Positions 24,965 through 33,515 of a stretch of DNA of 64,000 nucleotides are shown here, one piece after another. Source of the DNA: Luteimicrobium subarcticum (lineage in GTDB: Bacteria > Actinomycetota > Actinomycetes > Actinomycetales > Cellulomonadaceae). How positions within the stretch are numbered: position 1 is the stretch's first letter; every line of letters starts with the position of its first letter. A model generated the notes under the pieces. The model did no database searches, was not told the origin of the DNA, and saw only the letters and a list, made by a program, of their open reading frames with translations. Where the stretch lies: NCBI RefSeq assembly GCF_002798015.1, contig NZ_PGTZ01000008.1, positions 310,001-374,000 on the forward strand, given 5' to 3'. A program made the position numbers and the translations under genes.

Positions 24965-27534
24965 CGCGGGTCACCGCCAGCCGGTGCACCGGTGAGCCAC
25001 GCGCCGAGGAAGTCTCGGGCGAGCACGGCCTCGACGGCCTCGGCCACGCGGGCGTGGTCGTCGAGGGTCGCGGCGTCGACGTCGTGGCGCACGCTCACGT
25101 CGGGGCGCTCGCCGCCGTGCCGTGCGGCGACGAGGTCGGCGACACGGTCGGTCTCGCGGGGGGTCAACGCCGCGAACGCCAGGCGCAGCTCGGGAAGTGC
25201 CGCATGGAACGTCGCACGCTCCCACGCGGTGAGCCGGTCGTCGAGCGCGTCGACGAGGCCCGACGCCTGCCACGCGGACTCGCGCGCGGTGAGCAGCAGC
25301 CCGCGGACGAACGCGACGGCGTCGGCGGCCGGCACGGTGCCCGCCAGGTGGCCCGACACGGCACGGGCGAGGTCGTCGTCGGTGAGCCGGCCGCGCGTGG
25401 CGGCCACGCCGGTGGCCGCGCCGCGCACGGTGGCGTCCGGGTGGTCGTCCCGGAGGAGGGCGACCAGCCGGTCGAGCCCGTCGGCGTCGAGGTCGGGGTG
25501 CGACACGACGAGCTCGCGCAGCCGGGCGAGAGCCGCGGCGACGTCCTGCGGCGGCTCGTCCTGGTCGACCAGCGCCGTGCCGAGGTACAGGGCGCGTGAG
25601 CACGCCGCGACGAGCAGCGCGTCGATCCCGGGGACCGCCGCCGCGTCGAGGGGCTCGCGCCCGTCGAGCACCAGGCCGAGCGTGCCCGCCGCCTGGACGA
25701 CCGCCGCGAACGACGGCTCGGCGGACACCGCGTCGCGCACCAGGGTCACGCCCGCGCGCGACCGGTCGTGCAGCCCGGAGACGAGCGCCTGCGCGAGGAG
25801 AGCCACGGCCTCCACCGCACCCGGCTGCCGACCGTCGTCGGTCGCCTGCGCGAGCATCTGTGCGTACCGGGTGTCGACGGCCTCGGCGAGCGTCGACCCC
25901 AGCATGGACAGCTCGGCGAGCCGGCCCTCCGTGGCGGGCGACCACAGGACCTCCCACCGCTCCTGGACGCGCGCGAGGCCGGTCCCGCGCACGAAGTCCG
26001 GGCCACCGGCATGGGTCGCGAACGGCACGCCGAGCATCCGCAGCCCGTGCAGGACGCGGGACGTGCGCCGGTGCGCGACGTTGCGGTACAGGTCCAGGGC
26101 GACCAGGCGGGGTTCGGCGCCGTCGACGTCGAGCCGCAGCGCGCGCAACCGGTCGAGGGTGTCGCGCACGAGCGGCGGCGTGCCCGCGCCGGGCGGCACG
26201 CGTCCGACACGGTCCCCCGTGAGCACCGCGCGGGCGGTGTGCCGGACGCGCAGCCCGTCGACGTCCGCGTCGCCCTGGACGAAGCAGCTCGTCACCGCGT
26301 CGAGGACGTCGCTGCGCAGCGGCGCGGGACGCTCGCGCAACCGGGCCAGCAGCACGGCCTGCGCGTGCGCCGCACCGACCGTGGGTGTCGCGACCGGGTC
26401 GGCGCGGCGGTCGTCGCGCAGCCGGGACGCGACGTCGAGCAGGACGTCCAGGGCGGCCTCGTGACGTGCCGCGGCGACGGTCGCCCCCGCCTCACGCAGC
26501 TCCCACACCCGCTGGTGCCACGCCGGAGACGCCATCCCGGACGCGTACCCACCGAGGCGGTCGAGCCGGTCGAACGCGTACCGGACGAGCGCGGTCCCCG
26601 ACGCTCCGCCCACCGCAGGCCGCGGCAGCTCCGCCGGTCTCGGCACGGACGCCGTCGTGGGCGGGGTGGCTGCGGCCGCCGGCGTCCCGGGCGCGTCGTC
26701 GGCCGTGAGCAGGAGGTCGGGCAGCGCGACCGCGTGGAACCCACCCAGGACGACGAGCACCGGCCCGTCGCCCGGTGCCCGCGCCGCGACCGCCTCCCGG
26801 ACGTGCCGGACCATCTCGGCCTCGCGGGCCCGCGTGCCGTCCTCGTCGAGCTCGTCGTCGGTGTACCCGTGCCGGGCGAGGAGGCAGTAAGCGGTCAGCG
26901 CGGCGCGGTGCGCGTCGGGATCGTCGGGGCCGGCCTCGACGAGGAGCTCCCACAGGTCGTCCTCGTCGCGGCAGCCGAGCCGGCGGGAGAGCAGGTCGAG
27001 GGACCTGCTGTGCGTGTAGCGGTCGTCGCGGACGATCGCGCCGTCGCCCGGCAGCACGCGGGCGGTCGCGGCGGCGGCCTGCTCGGCGACCTCCAGGTCG
27101 CAGAACGCGGCGGGCACGCCCGCGGCGCGGGCGAGGCGCAGGGCGACGAGCTCGGGGGAGTAGTCGCAGAACGGGAAGTACCCGCCGTGGCGCTCGTCCG
27201 GTCCGGCAGAACCTCCCGCGGGGTGCGACCACGCGTAGACGGCGAGAGGCATCTGCGCCTCGGGGTGGCACAGCAGGTCGACCAGGGGGGTGAAGCTCCG
27301 CGGCCCCTCGACGAGCACGCGCGAGGGACGGTGGCGCTCGAATGCGTCCCGGACGGCGCGCGCGCACGCCGGCGAGTGGTGGCGCACCGGCACGACCACG
27401 AGCGCGTCCGAGACGAGCCGTGCTGCGAGCTGTCGGACGTCCTCGCCAGACGGCGCCTCCTCGCCCGACGGTGGCGTGCCGGCGCCCGGTGGCGTGCCGG
27501 TGCCCGCGGGCGCGTCGTCGGTCCGGTGCGTCAC
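24961..27534 (-). CDS. DUF5682 family protein (YehM-like)
   Basis: 857 aa of unknown biochemistry. The N-terminal part has 'VVPVRHHSPACARAVRDAF', 'VLVEGPRSFTPLVDLL' and 'YFPFCDYSPELVALRLAR', which resemble the TraB/PrgY-like (erythromycin-esterase-related) fold seen at the N-terminus of DUF5682; 'VLVVLGGFHAVALPDLL' fits the same fold. The rest is helical and may be a repeat scaffold. It begins with GTG at 27534, which overlaps the AAA+ ATPase stop; an upstream start is possible, but the preceding residues are low-complexity Arg. Probably an adaptor or effector of the MoxR/VWA pair. The fold remark is inference. Confidence 0.78.
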   Translation of the reverse strand: MTHRTDDAPAGTGTPPGAGTPPSGEEAPSGEDVRQLAARLVSDALVVVPVRHHSPACARAVRDAFERHRPSRVLVEGPRSFTPLVDLLCHPEAQMPLAVYAWSHPAGGSAGPDERHGGYFPFCDYSPELVALRLARAAGVPAAFCDLEVAEQAAAATARVLPGDGAIVRDDRYTHSRSLDLLSRRLGCRDEDDLWELLVEAGPDDPDAHRAALTAYCLLARHGYTDDELDEDGTRAREAEMVRHVREAVAARAPGDGPVLVVLGGFHAVALPDLLLTADDAPGTPAAAATPPTTASVPRPAELPRPAVGGASGTALVRYAFDRLDRLGGYASGMASPAWHQRVWELREAGATVAAARHEAALDVLLDVASRLRDDRRADPVATPTVGAAHAQAVLLARLRERPAPLRSDVLDAVTSCFVQGDADVDGLRVRHTARAVLTGDRVGRVPPGAGTPPLVRDTLDRLRALRLDVDGAEPRLVALDLYRNVAHRRTSRVLHGLRMLGVPFATHAGGPDFVRGTGLARVQERWEVLWSPATEGRLAELSMLGSTLAEAVDTRYAQMLAQATDDGRQPGAVEAVALLAQALVSGLHDRSRAGVTLVRDAVSAEPSFAAVVQAAGTLGLVLDGREPLDAAAVPGIDALLVAACSRALYLGTALVDQDEPPQDVAAALARLRELVVSHPDLDADGLDRLVALLRDDHPDATVRGAATGVAATRGRLTDDDLARAVSGHLAGTVPAADAVAFVRGLLLTARESAWQASGLVDALDDRLTAWERATFHAALPELRLAFAALTPRETDRVADLVAARHGGERPDVSVRHDVDAATLDDHARVAEAVEAVLARDFLGAWLTGAPAGGDPR

Positions 27535-28649
27535 CGGTCGAGCTCGCCGCGCGCGTCGAGCGCCGCACGCCACCCTGCGTCGCGTCGGGCGCGGTCGCGC
27601 ACCACGACGTCGAAGTAGTGCCGCAGCTTCGCGCCGTCGTCAGGGTCGTCCTTGAGGACGGTCCCGACGAGCTGGCGGGCCACGTGCCGCCCGTCGGCGC
27701 TCGCGTCGTCGAACCAGTGGGCGTCGAGCGCGGCCGCGTACCCGACGGCGACGGCCTCGGCGGAGCTCATCACCGCGGACGGCTTCTCGACGACGACCCC
27801 GTCGGCGGTGACGCCGTCGCGCAGGTCGTGGAACGCGGTGACGAGCAGGTCGACGACGTCCGGCTCGAGCCGCGCCGGGACGCCGGCCCGTTCGAGGAGA
27901 GCGCTCGTCTGCTCGGTCACGAGCCGCTGCTCGAGCGCGCGGTCGCGGATCGGCCGGACGGTCTCGAAGCTGAAGCGCCGCTTGAGGGCCGACGACATCT
28001 CGTGGACGCCCCGGTCGCGCAGGTTCGCCGTCGCGACGACGTTGAAGCCGGGCGTGGCGAACACGACCGCGTCGTCGCCGTCCAGCTCGGGCACGTGCAG
28101 CACCTTGTCGGACATGACGCCGATGAGGACGTCCTGGATCTCGGGCTGGACGCGCGTCACCTCCTCGAACCGGCACAGGCCGCCGGACGTCAGGGCGCGG
28201 TGCAGGGGTGCGCGCACCAGGGCCCGGGGCGAGGGACCCTCGGAGAGCAGCAGCGCGTAGTTCCAGGAGTAGGTGATCTGGTCGGTCGTGGTGCCCGAGC
28301 TGCCCTGCACCGTGCACGTGGAGTCGCCCGAGACGGCGGCGGCGAACAGCTCGGACAGCATCGACTTGGCGGTGCCGGGCTCGCCGACGAGCAGCAGGCC
28401 GCGGTTGCTCATCAACGTCACGACGCACCGCTCCACGAGCGCGTCGTCGCCGAAGAACTTGCGGCTCACGCCGAGGCGCTCGTCACCCACGACGAACGCC
28501 CGCACGGCCCGCGGGGTGAGGCGCCAGCCGTCGGGCCGCGGGCCGGTGTCCGCGGCCGCCAGGCGTTCGAGCTCGGCCGCGTACGTCGTCTCGGCCGGCG
28601 CTCGCAGGACCGCGGACGGGCCGCCGTGCGGTGCGGTGGGGGTCGACAT
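27531..28649 (-). CDS. MoxR-type AAA+ ATPase (YehL clade)
   Basis: 372 aa. Seen: Walker A 'GEPGTAKS' (89-96), Walker B region 'LCRFEEVTRV' (158-167) where the usual Asp-Glu is Glu-Glu, sensor 1 'VVATANLRDRG', and arginine-finger region 'ALKRRFSFE'. MoxR ATPases are hexameric chaperone-like machines that act with VWA partners, which is the gene found two positions on. The Glu-Glu Walker B is, from memory, a trait of the YehL clade rather than a defect. It starts 1 nt from the DUF4132 stop, so it belongs to the same transcript. Confidence 0.87.
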   Translation of the reverse strand: MSTPTAPHGGPSAVLRAPAETTYAAELERLAAADTGPRPDGWRLTPRAVRAFVVGDERLGVSRKFFGDDALVERCVVTLMSNRGLLLVGEPGTAKSMLSELFAAAVSGDSTCTVQGSSGTTTDQITYSWNYALLLSEGPSPRALVRAPLHRALTSGGLCRFEEVTRVQPEIQDVLIGVMSDKVLHVPELDGDDAVVFATPGFNVVATANLRDRGVHEMSSALKRRFSFETVRPIRDRALEQRLVTEQTSALLERAGVPARLEPDVVDLLVTAFHDLRDGVTADGVVVEKPSAVMSSAEAVAVGYAAALDAHWFDDASADGRHVARQLVGTVLKDDPDDGAKLRHYFDVVVRDRARRDAGWRAALDARGELDR

Positions 28650-28650
28650 G

Positions 28651-31600
28651 TCAGTACTCCGTCTTCTTCGCCCAGTCCGGGTCGAAACCCGGTCCGTCGG
28701 CCGCCATGGTCCGCGCGTCGTTCCAGCACTCCGAGACGAGCACGGCGGGCACGTCGCCCACCGTGAGATCCGCCTCGCGGCCTTCGGGCAGGAGCCGGTG
28801 GAACGTCAGCGCTCTCAGCGCGACGAGCCGGTCCTCCTCGGGCAGGAAGTTCCCGGTGAACTCCACGCGGGCGACGATCCCCAGCGTCTGGAACCGCTTG
28901 TCGTAGCCGTAGAACCAGCCGGCGTCCTCGGTCTGCCCGCGCCCGTACCCGAGGCGCGTGGCGCGGCTCCGCAGCGCGTACGAGCCGACGACGTGCCCCT
29001 CGAAGTCGCCGAGCCCTCGGGCCTTCGGGTCGGCGGTGTGCACGCCGCGTCCGAGCTGCTCGAACAGCGGCGTGACCTCGTAGTCGGCCAGGTGTGCCGT
29101 CCACCGGGCGACGTCGTCGGGCGCGAGCAGGCTGTCGTGCGCGATGCGGACGCGCGCCCCCGCCGGCAGGTCGACCGGCTCGTCGTCGGCGTCCGTGAGG
29201 GTGCCGTCGTCGAGGGGGCGGAACGTCAGCGCCCCGCCGTCGTCGTCCGTCGCGACCCACACGAGCCGTCGCACGAGAGCCCCGACGACGGAGTGCTGCA
29301 GCAGGTGCTCGGTCCAGTCCTCGGCGGACCACGAACGCTGCGTGCACAGGGCCTCGTAGAGCCGGTCGCGCTGCAGCCGCTCGACCGCCTTGAGCTCCTT
29401 CCTGGCGGCGGTCAGGGCCTTGCGCGACGCGGCCGCGACCTCCGCGTCGTCGGTCTTGCGCGGTGTCGGGAGGGTGCGCACGGCGGCGCCGTCCGGGTCG
29501 CGCAGGTCGATCGTGAGGTCGGGTCGCAGGCGGGCCGTGAACGTCCGCGGCCCGTACGACAGCTCGAGCACGCCGTCCGCGACGAAGCCTGCTGCGGGGA
29601 CGGTCCGGTCGGCCAGCTCGTCGAGGGTCCAGCCGCGGCGTTCCGCGAGCTCGCTCGCGAGGCGGGTCGCCTCGTCCTGGAAGCTCTTGGTGCGAAAGCG
29701 CGACCCGACCGACAGCACGAGCTGGGTGGCCGACCGGTCGTCGACCCACGCCAGCATCGCGAGGAGCGCCTTGCCCTGGGCCGCGCGCTGGCCGTACCAC
29801 TCGCGCAGGTACCGCTCGCTGGGGGCGACGACGTCGCGCCCCCCCAGTGCGGCGACGACCGCGAGCACGCCCTTGCTCGCGGTCGCGGACCCTGCGGGCT
29901 CGCGCAGGTAGCCCGGCAGGAGCCCGGGCAGGAGCGCGTCGCGAGCCTGCTCGACGGTCATCCCCTCGTACTGCTGCCCGGGACGCGTGAGCCATGTCGC
30001 CGAGCTCGTCGCATGCTGCAGCGCACGCTGCTCGGCCTCGTGCGGTGGCACCGGGCGCAGGTCCTCGCGCATCCACGCGGCCAGCAGGTGCGCCGCGAGA
30101 CGCTCGCGCCCGTCCGTCTCCAGCAGGCTCGCGTAGTAGCGCAGCACCGCGTCGGGCTCGGGGGAGCGGGCCTTGACGGCGGCGACGCACAGCCAGCCCA
30201 CCACGACGCGCGGGACCGCGTCGCCGCTCGACGCCCAGGTGACCTCCGGCAGCGCGTCCAGGTCGAGCCACGACACCGACGCCGGGAGCCCCTTGGCGAG
30301 CGCCTTCTCGGCGGCGCGCAGGGTGGTCGCCGGGTCGAGGTGGTCGGCGGCGTCGTCCCCGAGGGCCGTGAGCGCGTCGAGCAGGGCGCCGCGGACGACG
30401 TCCTGACGCTCGGTCCTCCAGGCGGCGCGCAGAGCGGGCAGGGACTCCGGGTCGGCGATGCGGGTGAGCCACTGCGCCGCCACGAGCCGGACCTCGCTCT
30501 TGCCGTCGCTCAGCGCCGCGACCGTACGCGCCGTGCGGCCCGGATCGCGGGCCAGCGCTTCCTGCGCCGGGCCACGGTCGGTCTTGCGGGTGCCGAGCGC
30601 CGCCGCGTAGAAGTGCTCGACGACGCGTCGCGGCGGGGTCTCGAGGGTCGCGACCGCGGAGTAGACGGCCGCCGGATCGGCCTCCCAGACCGCCCGCGTC
30701 CGGTCGGTCTCGGCGAGGATCCAGTCGAGGTTGCGGCGCACGAACGGCGCCACGTCCTCGTCGGGCCAGTCGCGGGCCAGCGGGGACCACCGCCGCGCGT
30801 ACGCGGACCACAGCACCTCGCGGCCGTCCACCCCCGCCGCGTCGAGCAGGGCCTGGACGGTCAGGAGGTCCGTGCCGGGGGTCCGGCGGTGGACGTCGGC
30901 GAGGACGGAGCCGTGCTCCAACCGATAGCGAGAGCCGCCGAAGAACCCGAGGAACACCATGAGCTTGACCGCCGCGACGGCGCCCAGGTCGGTGCTCGCG
31001 GCCGCGGTGCCGAGCCCCGCGCTGAAGTGGTGCAGCGTGGCGGCCGGCTCGAACACCTCGGGGGCGTCGTCCGAGCGCAGCATGCCGACGAGGTCCGTGA
31101 CCCCGCGCCGGCCGAGCATCGGCCGCGGTCGCTGCTCGCGCACCGGGAGCCCGCGGGACCGCTGGAACTCCGTCATGCGGGCGACGTGGCGGTTGAACGA
31201 CGTCGCGTGCGCGTCGATCGCGGGGACCACCCGTTCCGCGATCCGCTGCGCGTCCTCGGCCGGGACCGCCCAGGACACCGCAGGAAGGTCGGGCAAGGGC
31301 TCCTCCTGTCCGTCCGCGTCGTCCGCGGCAGCGGCGGCCGCGAGCTGCGCGGCGACGGTCCGCACGCTCGCCGCCCGGTCCGCAGCGGCGGTGGACACCG
31401 CCCACTCCCGCTGGTCGGGCCGAGCACCCAGCAGCGTGAGCGCGTTGCGCCGCTGCTCGGGGTTGCCGCCGGTGGCGACCTCGCGCAACGGCTCGACCGC
31501 CGCGTCGCCGAGCCGGACCAGGAGGGGACGCGCCGCGTCCCGGACCTGGCCGCTCGAGCCCGTCGCCGCCGCGACGGTGGCCGGCGCGAACGGCACCAGG

Positions 31601-32262
31601 CCCGCGTCGTCGACCGCGCTGCCGAGCAGGGCGAGCACGCACTCGCGACGCACCACCGAGCCGCTCGTGACGGCGGCCTGGACCAGCGGCTCGTGCTCGC
31701 GCAGCGCGTCGACGAGTCCCGGCAGGGGCGCGAGGCGCACGTACCAGTCGCGGCCAGAGCGGTACGTCGCGTAGTCGCCCACGTCGAACATGCACGCCAG
31801 CAGGTCCGCCCGTGTGCGCCCGTCTGCGGCCGCTGCGGCCACCAGGTCGTCGAACCCGAGCGGCAGCGGCCGGGTCGTGCCCGCCGCCTCCGTCGCGAAC
31901 CACAGCACGAGCTCGGGCCACCGCTCACCGCCCAGCTCACCGAGGACGAACCCCCACCGCCCGTGCCCGGCGACGGCGTCGAGCACCCGGCCGAAGCGGC
32001 GCAGCACCCCGGGGTCGCCCGCGAGCCCCGCGCACACCTGCTCGGCGTCGGACCCCGCGAGATGCGGGAACCGGTGGAACGACGTGCGGGGGAGGCGGGC
32101 GAGCACGTCGGCACCCTCGCCCGTGAGCACGTACCGCACCGCGTCGTCGCCGCCGTGGGGCTCGAGCACCCGGCCCAGCGCGTCGCGCAGCGCGTCGTCG
32201 GCGCTCTGCGCACCGGACCCCTTCGCGGCGTTCTTGCGGCGCGTGCGTCCGAACAGCGGCAT
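28651..32262 (-). CDS. DUF4132 large protein (YehI/MolR-like), first gene of the module
   Basis: 1203 aa, one of the largest proteins in the window. The N-terminal about 600 residues are helical, HEAT-like in places ('LALLGSAVDDAGLVPFAPAT'). The C-terminal third carries the DUF4132 domain ('RLPEGREADLTVGDVPAVLV', 'YGRGQTEDAGWFYGYDKRF'). DUF4132 is found in E. coli YehI and MolR; function unknown. ATG at 32262 with AGAGGAG 6-8 nt upstream; the frame is open further up but is low-complexity. It is separated by 1 nt from the MoxR gene. No TM or signal. It is probably a scaffold or client receptor of the ATPase; this is inference. Confidence 0.82.
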   Translation of the reverse strand: MPLFGRTRRKNAAKGSGAQSADDALRDALGRVLEPHGGDDAVRYVLTGEGADVLARLPRTSFHRFPHLAGSDAEQVCAGLAGDPGVLRRFGRVLDAVAGHGRWGFVLGELGGERWPELVLWFATEAAGTTRPLPLGFDDLVAAAAADGRTRADLLACMFDVGDYATYRSGRDWYVRLAPLPGLVDALREHEPLVQAAVTSGSVVRRECVLALLGSAVDDAGLVPFAPATVAAATGSSGQVRDAARPLLVRLGDAAVEPLREVATGGNPEQRRNALTLLGARPDQREWAVSTAAADRAASVRTVAAQLAAAAAADDADGQEEPLPDLPAVSWAVPAEDAQRIAERVVPAIDAHATSFNRHVARMTEFQRSRGLPVREQRPRPMLGRRGVTDLVGMLRSDDAPEVFEPAATLHHFSAGLGTAAASTDLGAVAAVKLMVFLGFFGGSRYRLEHGSVLADVHRRTPGTDLLTVQALLDAAGVDGREVLWSAYARRWSPLARDWPDEDVAPFVRRNLDWILAETDRTRAVWEADPAAVYSAVATLETPPRRVVEHFYAAALGTRKTDRGPAQEALARDPGRTARTVAALSDGKSEVRLVAAQWLTRIADPESLPALRAAWRTERQDVVRGALLDALTALGDDAADHLDPATTLRAAEKALAKGLPASVSWLDLDALPEVTWASSGDAVPRVVVGWLCVAAVKARSPEPDAVLRYYASLLETDGRERLAAHLLAAWMREDLRPVPPHEAEQRALQHATSSATWLTRPGQQYEGMTVEQARDALLPGLLPGYLREPAGSATASKGVLAVVAALGGRDVVAPSERYLREWYGQRAAQGKALLAMLAWVDDRSATQLVLSVGSRFRTKSFQDEATRLASELAERRGWTLDELADRTVPAAGFVADGVLELSYGPRTFTARLRPDLTIDLRDPDGAAVRTLPTPRKTDDAEVAAASRKALTAARKELKAVERLQRDRLYEALCTQRSWSAEDWTEHLLQHSVVGALVRRLVWVATDDDGGALTFRPLDDGTLTDADDEPVDLPAGARVRIAHDSLLAPDDVARWTAHLADYEVTPLFEQLGRGVHTADPKARGLGDFEGHVVGSYALRSRATRLGYGRGQTEDAGWFYGYDKRFQTLGIVARVEFTGNFLPEEDRLVALRALTFHRLLPEGREADLTVGDVPAVLVSECWNDARTMAADGPGFDPDWAKKTEY

Positions 32263-32330
32263 CCGTGCTCCTCTCGTCGCGGCACCCGGACCGCAGCGTC
32301 GACAGCACCCGTCCTGGGTGTGTGTGCGGC

Positions 32331-32336
32331 AGGCTA
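32331..32336 (-). promoter_or_regulatory. Putative -10 of the five-gene MoxR/VWA module (TAGCCT)
   Basis: TAGCCT on the minus strand, about 68 nt before the DUF4132 ATG. It is the only TANNNT-type box I see in the 179-nt divergent gap on this strand. Confidence 0.35.
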
Positions 32337-32429
32337 GCGACCGCCTCGGACACCCCGTGCCAGGCACGTGCCCCGGTGACCTATATGTCCGGTCCTCGAA
32401 CGCCCGACCCGTCGCCCGGGGACCGTTCG

Positions 32430-32435
32430 TACGAT
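32430..32435 (+). promoter_or_regulatory. Leaderless promoter -10 (TACGAT)
   Basis: TACGAT followed by 6 nt and the ATG at 32442. Confidence 0.6.
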
Positions 32436-32441
32436 GCTGGC

Positions 32442-32882
32442 ATGACCTCCCACCCCGCCACGAACCGACGTCTCCGCACGACCGCCGCGCTCCTCGCGCC
32501 GCTGGCCCTCGCCGCCGGGCTGCTCGCGGGCTGCTCCCACGACGACCCCAGCCCCTCCGGTGCCGGGCAGACCGCGGCCTCCGCGACGCCCACCTCGTCC
32601 GCCACCTTCACCAAGGACGCGAACGGCAGCGTGACCGGGGTGACCTACCCTGGTAAGGACGGGATGACCGCGCTCGAGCTGCTGCTCGCAGCCGACCCGT
32701 ACGCGCAGGTGTCCGGCTCGAAGGACCAGGCGTTCGTCACCGGCATCGGCGGACGCACGGCCGACGACTCGAAGAAGGAGTTCTGGGCGCTGTCCGTGGA
32801 CGGCAAGGAGGCCCAGGTCGGCGCCGGCGCGCTCGAGACGAAGGACGGGGAGACCATCACGTGGAAGCTCACGACGTACTGA
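32442..32882 (+). CDS. DUF4430-like lipoprotein
   Basis: 146 aa. Signal peptide with hydrophobic core 'LLAPLALAAGLL' and lipobox 'LLAGC' (Cys31), a Ser/Thr/Ala linker, then a domain of about 85 residues with 'GMTALELLLAADPYAQVSGS', 'FVTGIGGRTADDSKKEFWAL' and 'SVDGKEAQVGAGALETKDGE'. This matches DUF4430, the domain of transcobalamin/intrinsic-factor C-terminal folds, found in surface proteins linked to cobamide or other ligand uptake. It overlaps the ECF-S-like gene by 22 nt, so the two are coupled. Ligand not known. Leaderless ATG. Confidence 0.75.
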   Translation: MTSHPATNRRLRTTAALLAPLALAAGLLAGCSHDDPSPSGAGQTAASATPTSSATFTKDANGSVTGVTYPGKDGMTALELLLAADPYAQVSGSKDQAFVTGIGGRTADDSKKEFWALSVDGKEAQVGAGALETKDGETITWKLTTY

Positions 32883-33481
32883 CGCCTGCGCAGCACCGGC
32901 AGGGTCCCCTCGCGCTGCGCGAGCTCGCCCACCGGTGGTGGCGGCCCGCGCTCGTCGTGGCCGCGGTGGCGCTCGCGGTGACGTTCCGGCTCGTCAAGGA
33001 CGACCTGGGTGCGCCGTCGAACCTCGAGCTCGTGACGTCCGCGGCGTTCTTCGGCGCGATGCTGCTGCGCAACCGGGTGGCGGCAGTGTTCCCGTTCGTC
33101 GTCGCGGTCGTCAGCGACCTGGCGCTGGGGAACACGTCCATCCTGTGGTTCACGTGGTCCGCCTGGGCCGTGGTCGGTGTCGCGTCGGTGCTCCTGCCGC
33201 GCTGGACGGGCTGGCGCCGGTACGCGGGCGCGCTCGGGTTCGGCATCGGGTCGTCGGTCTGGTTCTTCCTGTGGACGAACTTCGGCGTCTGGCTCCTCGG
33301 TGACGGGTCCTGGTACCCGCGCACGGTCGGTGGCCTCGTGGACTGCTACGTCGCCGGTCTGCCCTTCCTGCGGCCCATGCTCGTCGGGAACCTCGTCCTG
33401 GTGCCGCTCGCGGCGGGTGCCGTGACGCTCGTGGAGCGTCTCGAGCGCGCCGCCCAGCACGCGGGCGTCGTCGCGCGCTGA
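32861..33481 (+). CDS. ECF-transporter S-component-like membrane protein (DUF6580-like)
   Basis: 206 aa with five or six hydrophobic segments ('ALVVAAVALAVTFRLV', 'AVFPFVVAVVSDLAL', 'AWAVVGVASVLLP', 'GIGSSVWFFLWTNFGVWLLG', 'LVLVPLAAGAVTLVE'). The pattern 'WTNFGVWLLGDGSWYPRTVG' matches the putative transport family DUF6580, related to ECF substrate-binding S components. It begins with GTG inside the preceding lipoprotein gene, with GGGGAG upstream. The natural reading is that the lipoprotein captures a ligand and this S component moves it with an ECF module encoded elsewhere; no EcfA or EcfT gene lies in the window. Substrate unknown. Confidence 0.75.
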   Translation: MEAHDVLTPAQHRQGPLALRELAHRWWRPALVVAAVALAVTFRLVKDDLGAPSNLELVTSAAFFGAMLLRNRVAAVFPFVVAVVSDLALGNTSILWFTWSAWAVVGVASVLLPRWTGWRRYAGALGFGIGSSVWFFLWTNFGVWLLGDGSWYPRTVGGLVDCYVAGLPFLRPMLVGNLVLVPLAAGAVTLVERLERAAQHAGVVAR

Positions 33482-33515
33482 GCCGGCGAGCGCTGAGCCG
33501 GCGAGCGCTGAGCCG
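33475..33515. repeat. 15-bp tandem repeat spanning the ECF-S-like stop
   Basis: 2.7 copies of gcgctgagccggcga. The unit is in phase, so the TGA stop at 33479 recurs in frame at 33494 and 33509. It fills almost the whole gap to the convergent reductase gene. Confidence 0.75.

Noticed and set aside
28273-32337. Plus-strand open frame of 1354 codons, longer than the gene opposite.
   Set aside because: The translation is Arg/Gly/Val/His low-complexity without domains; the opposite strand encodes DUF4132 and MoxR motifs.
33475-33515. Short direct repeats considered as a CRISPR remnant.
   Set aside because: The unit is 15 nt with no spacers, and no cas genes are nearby. It is a simple tandem duplication.
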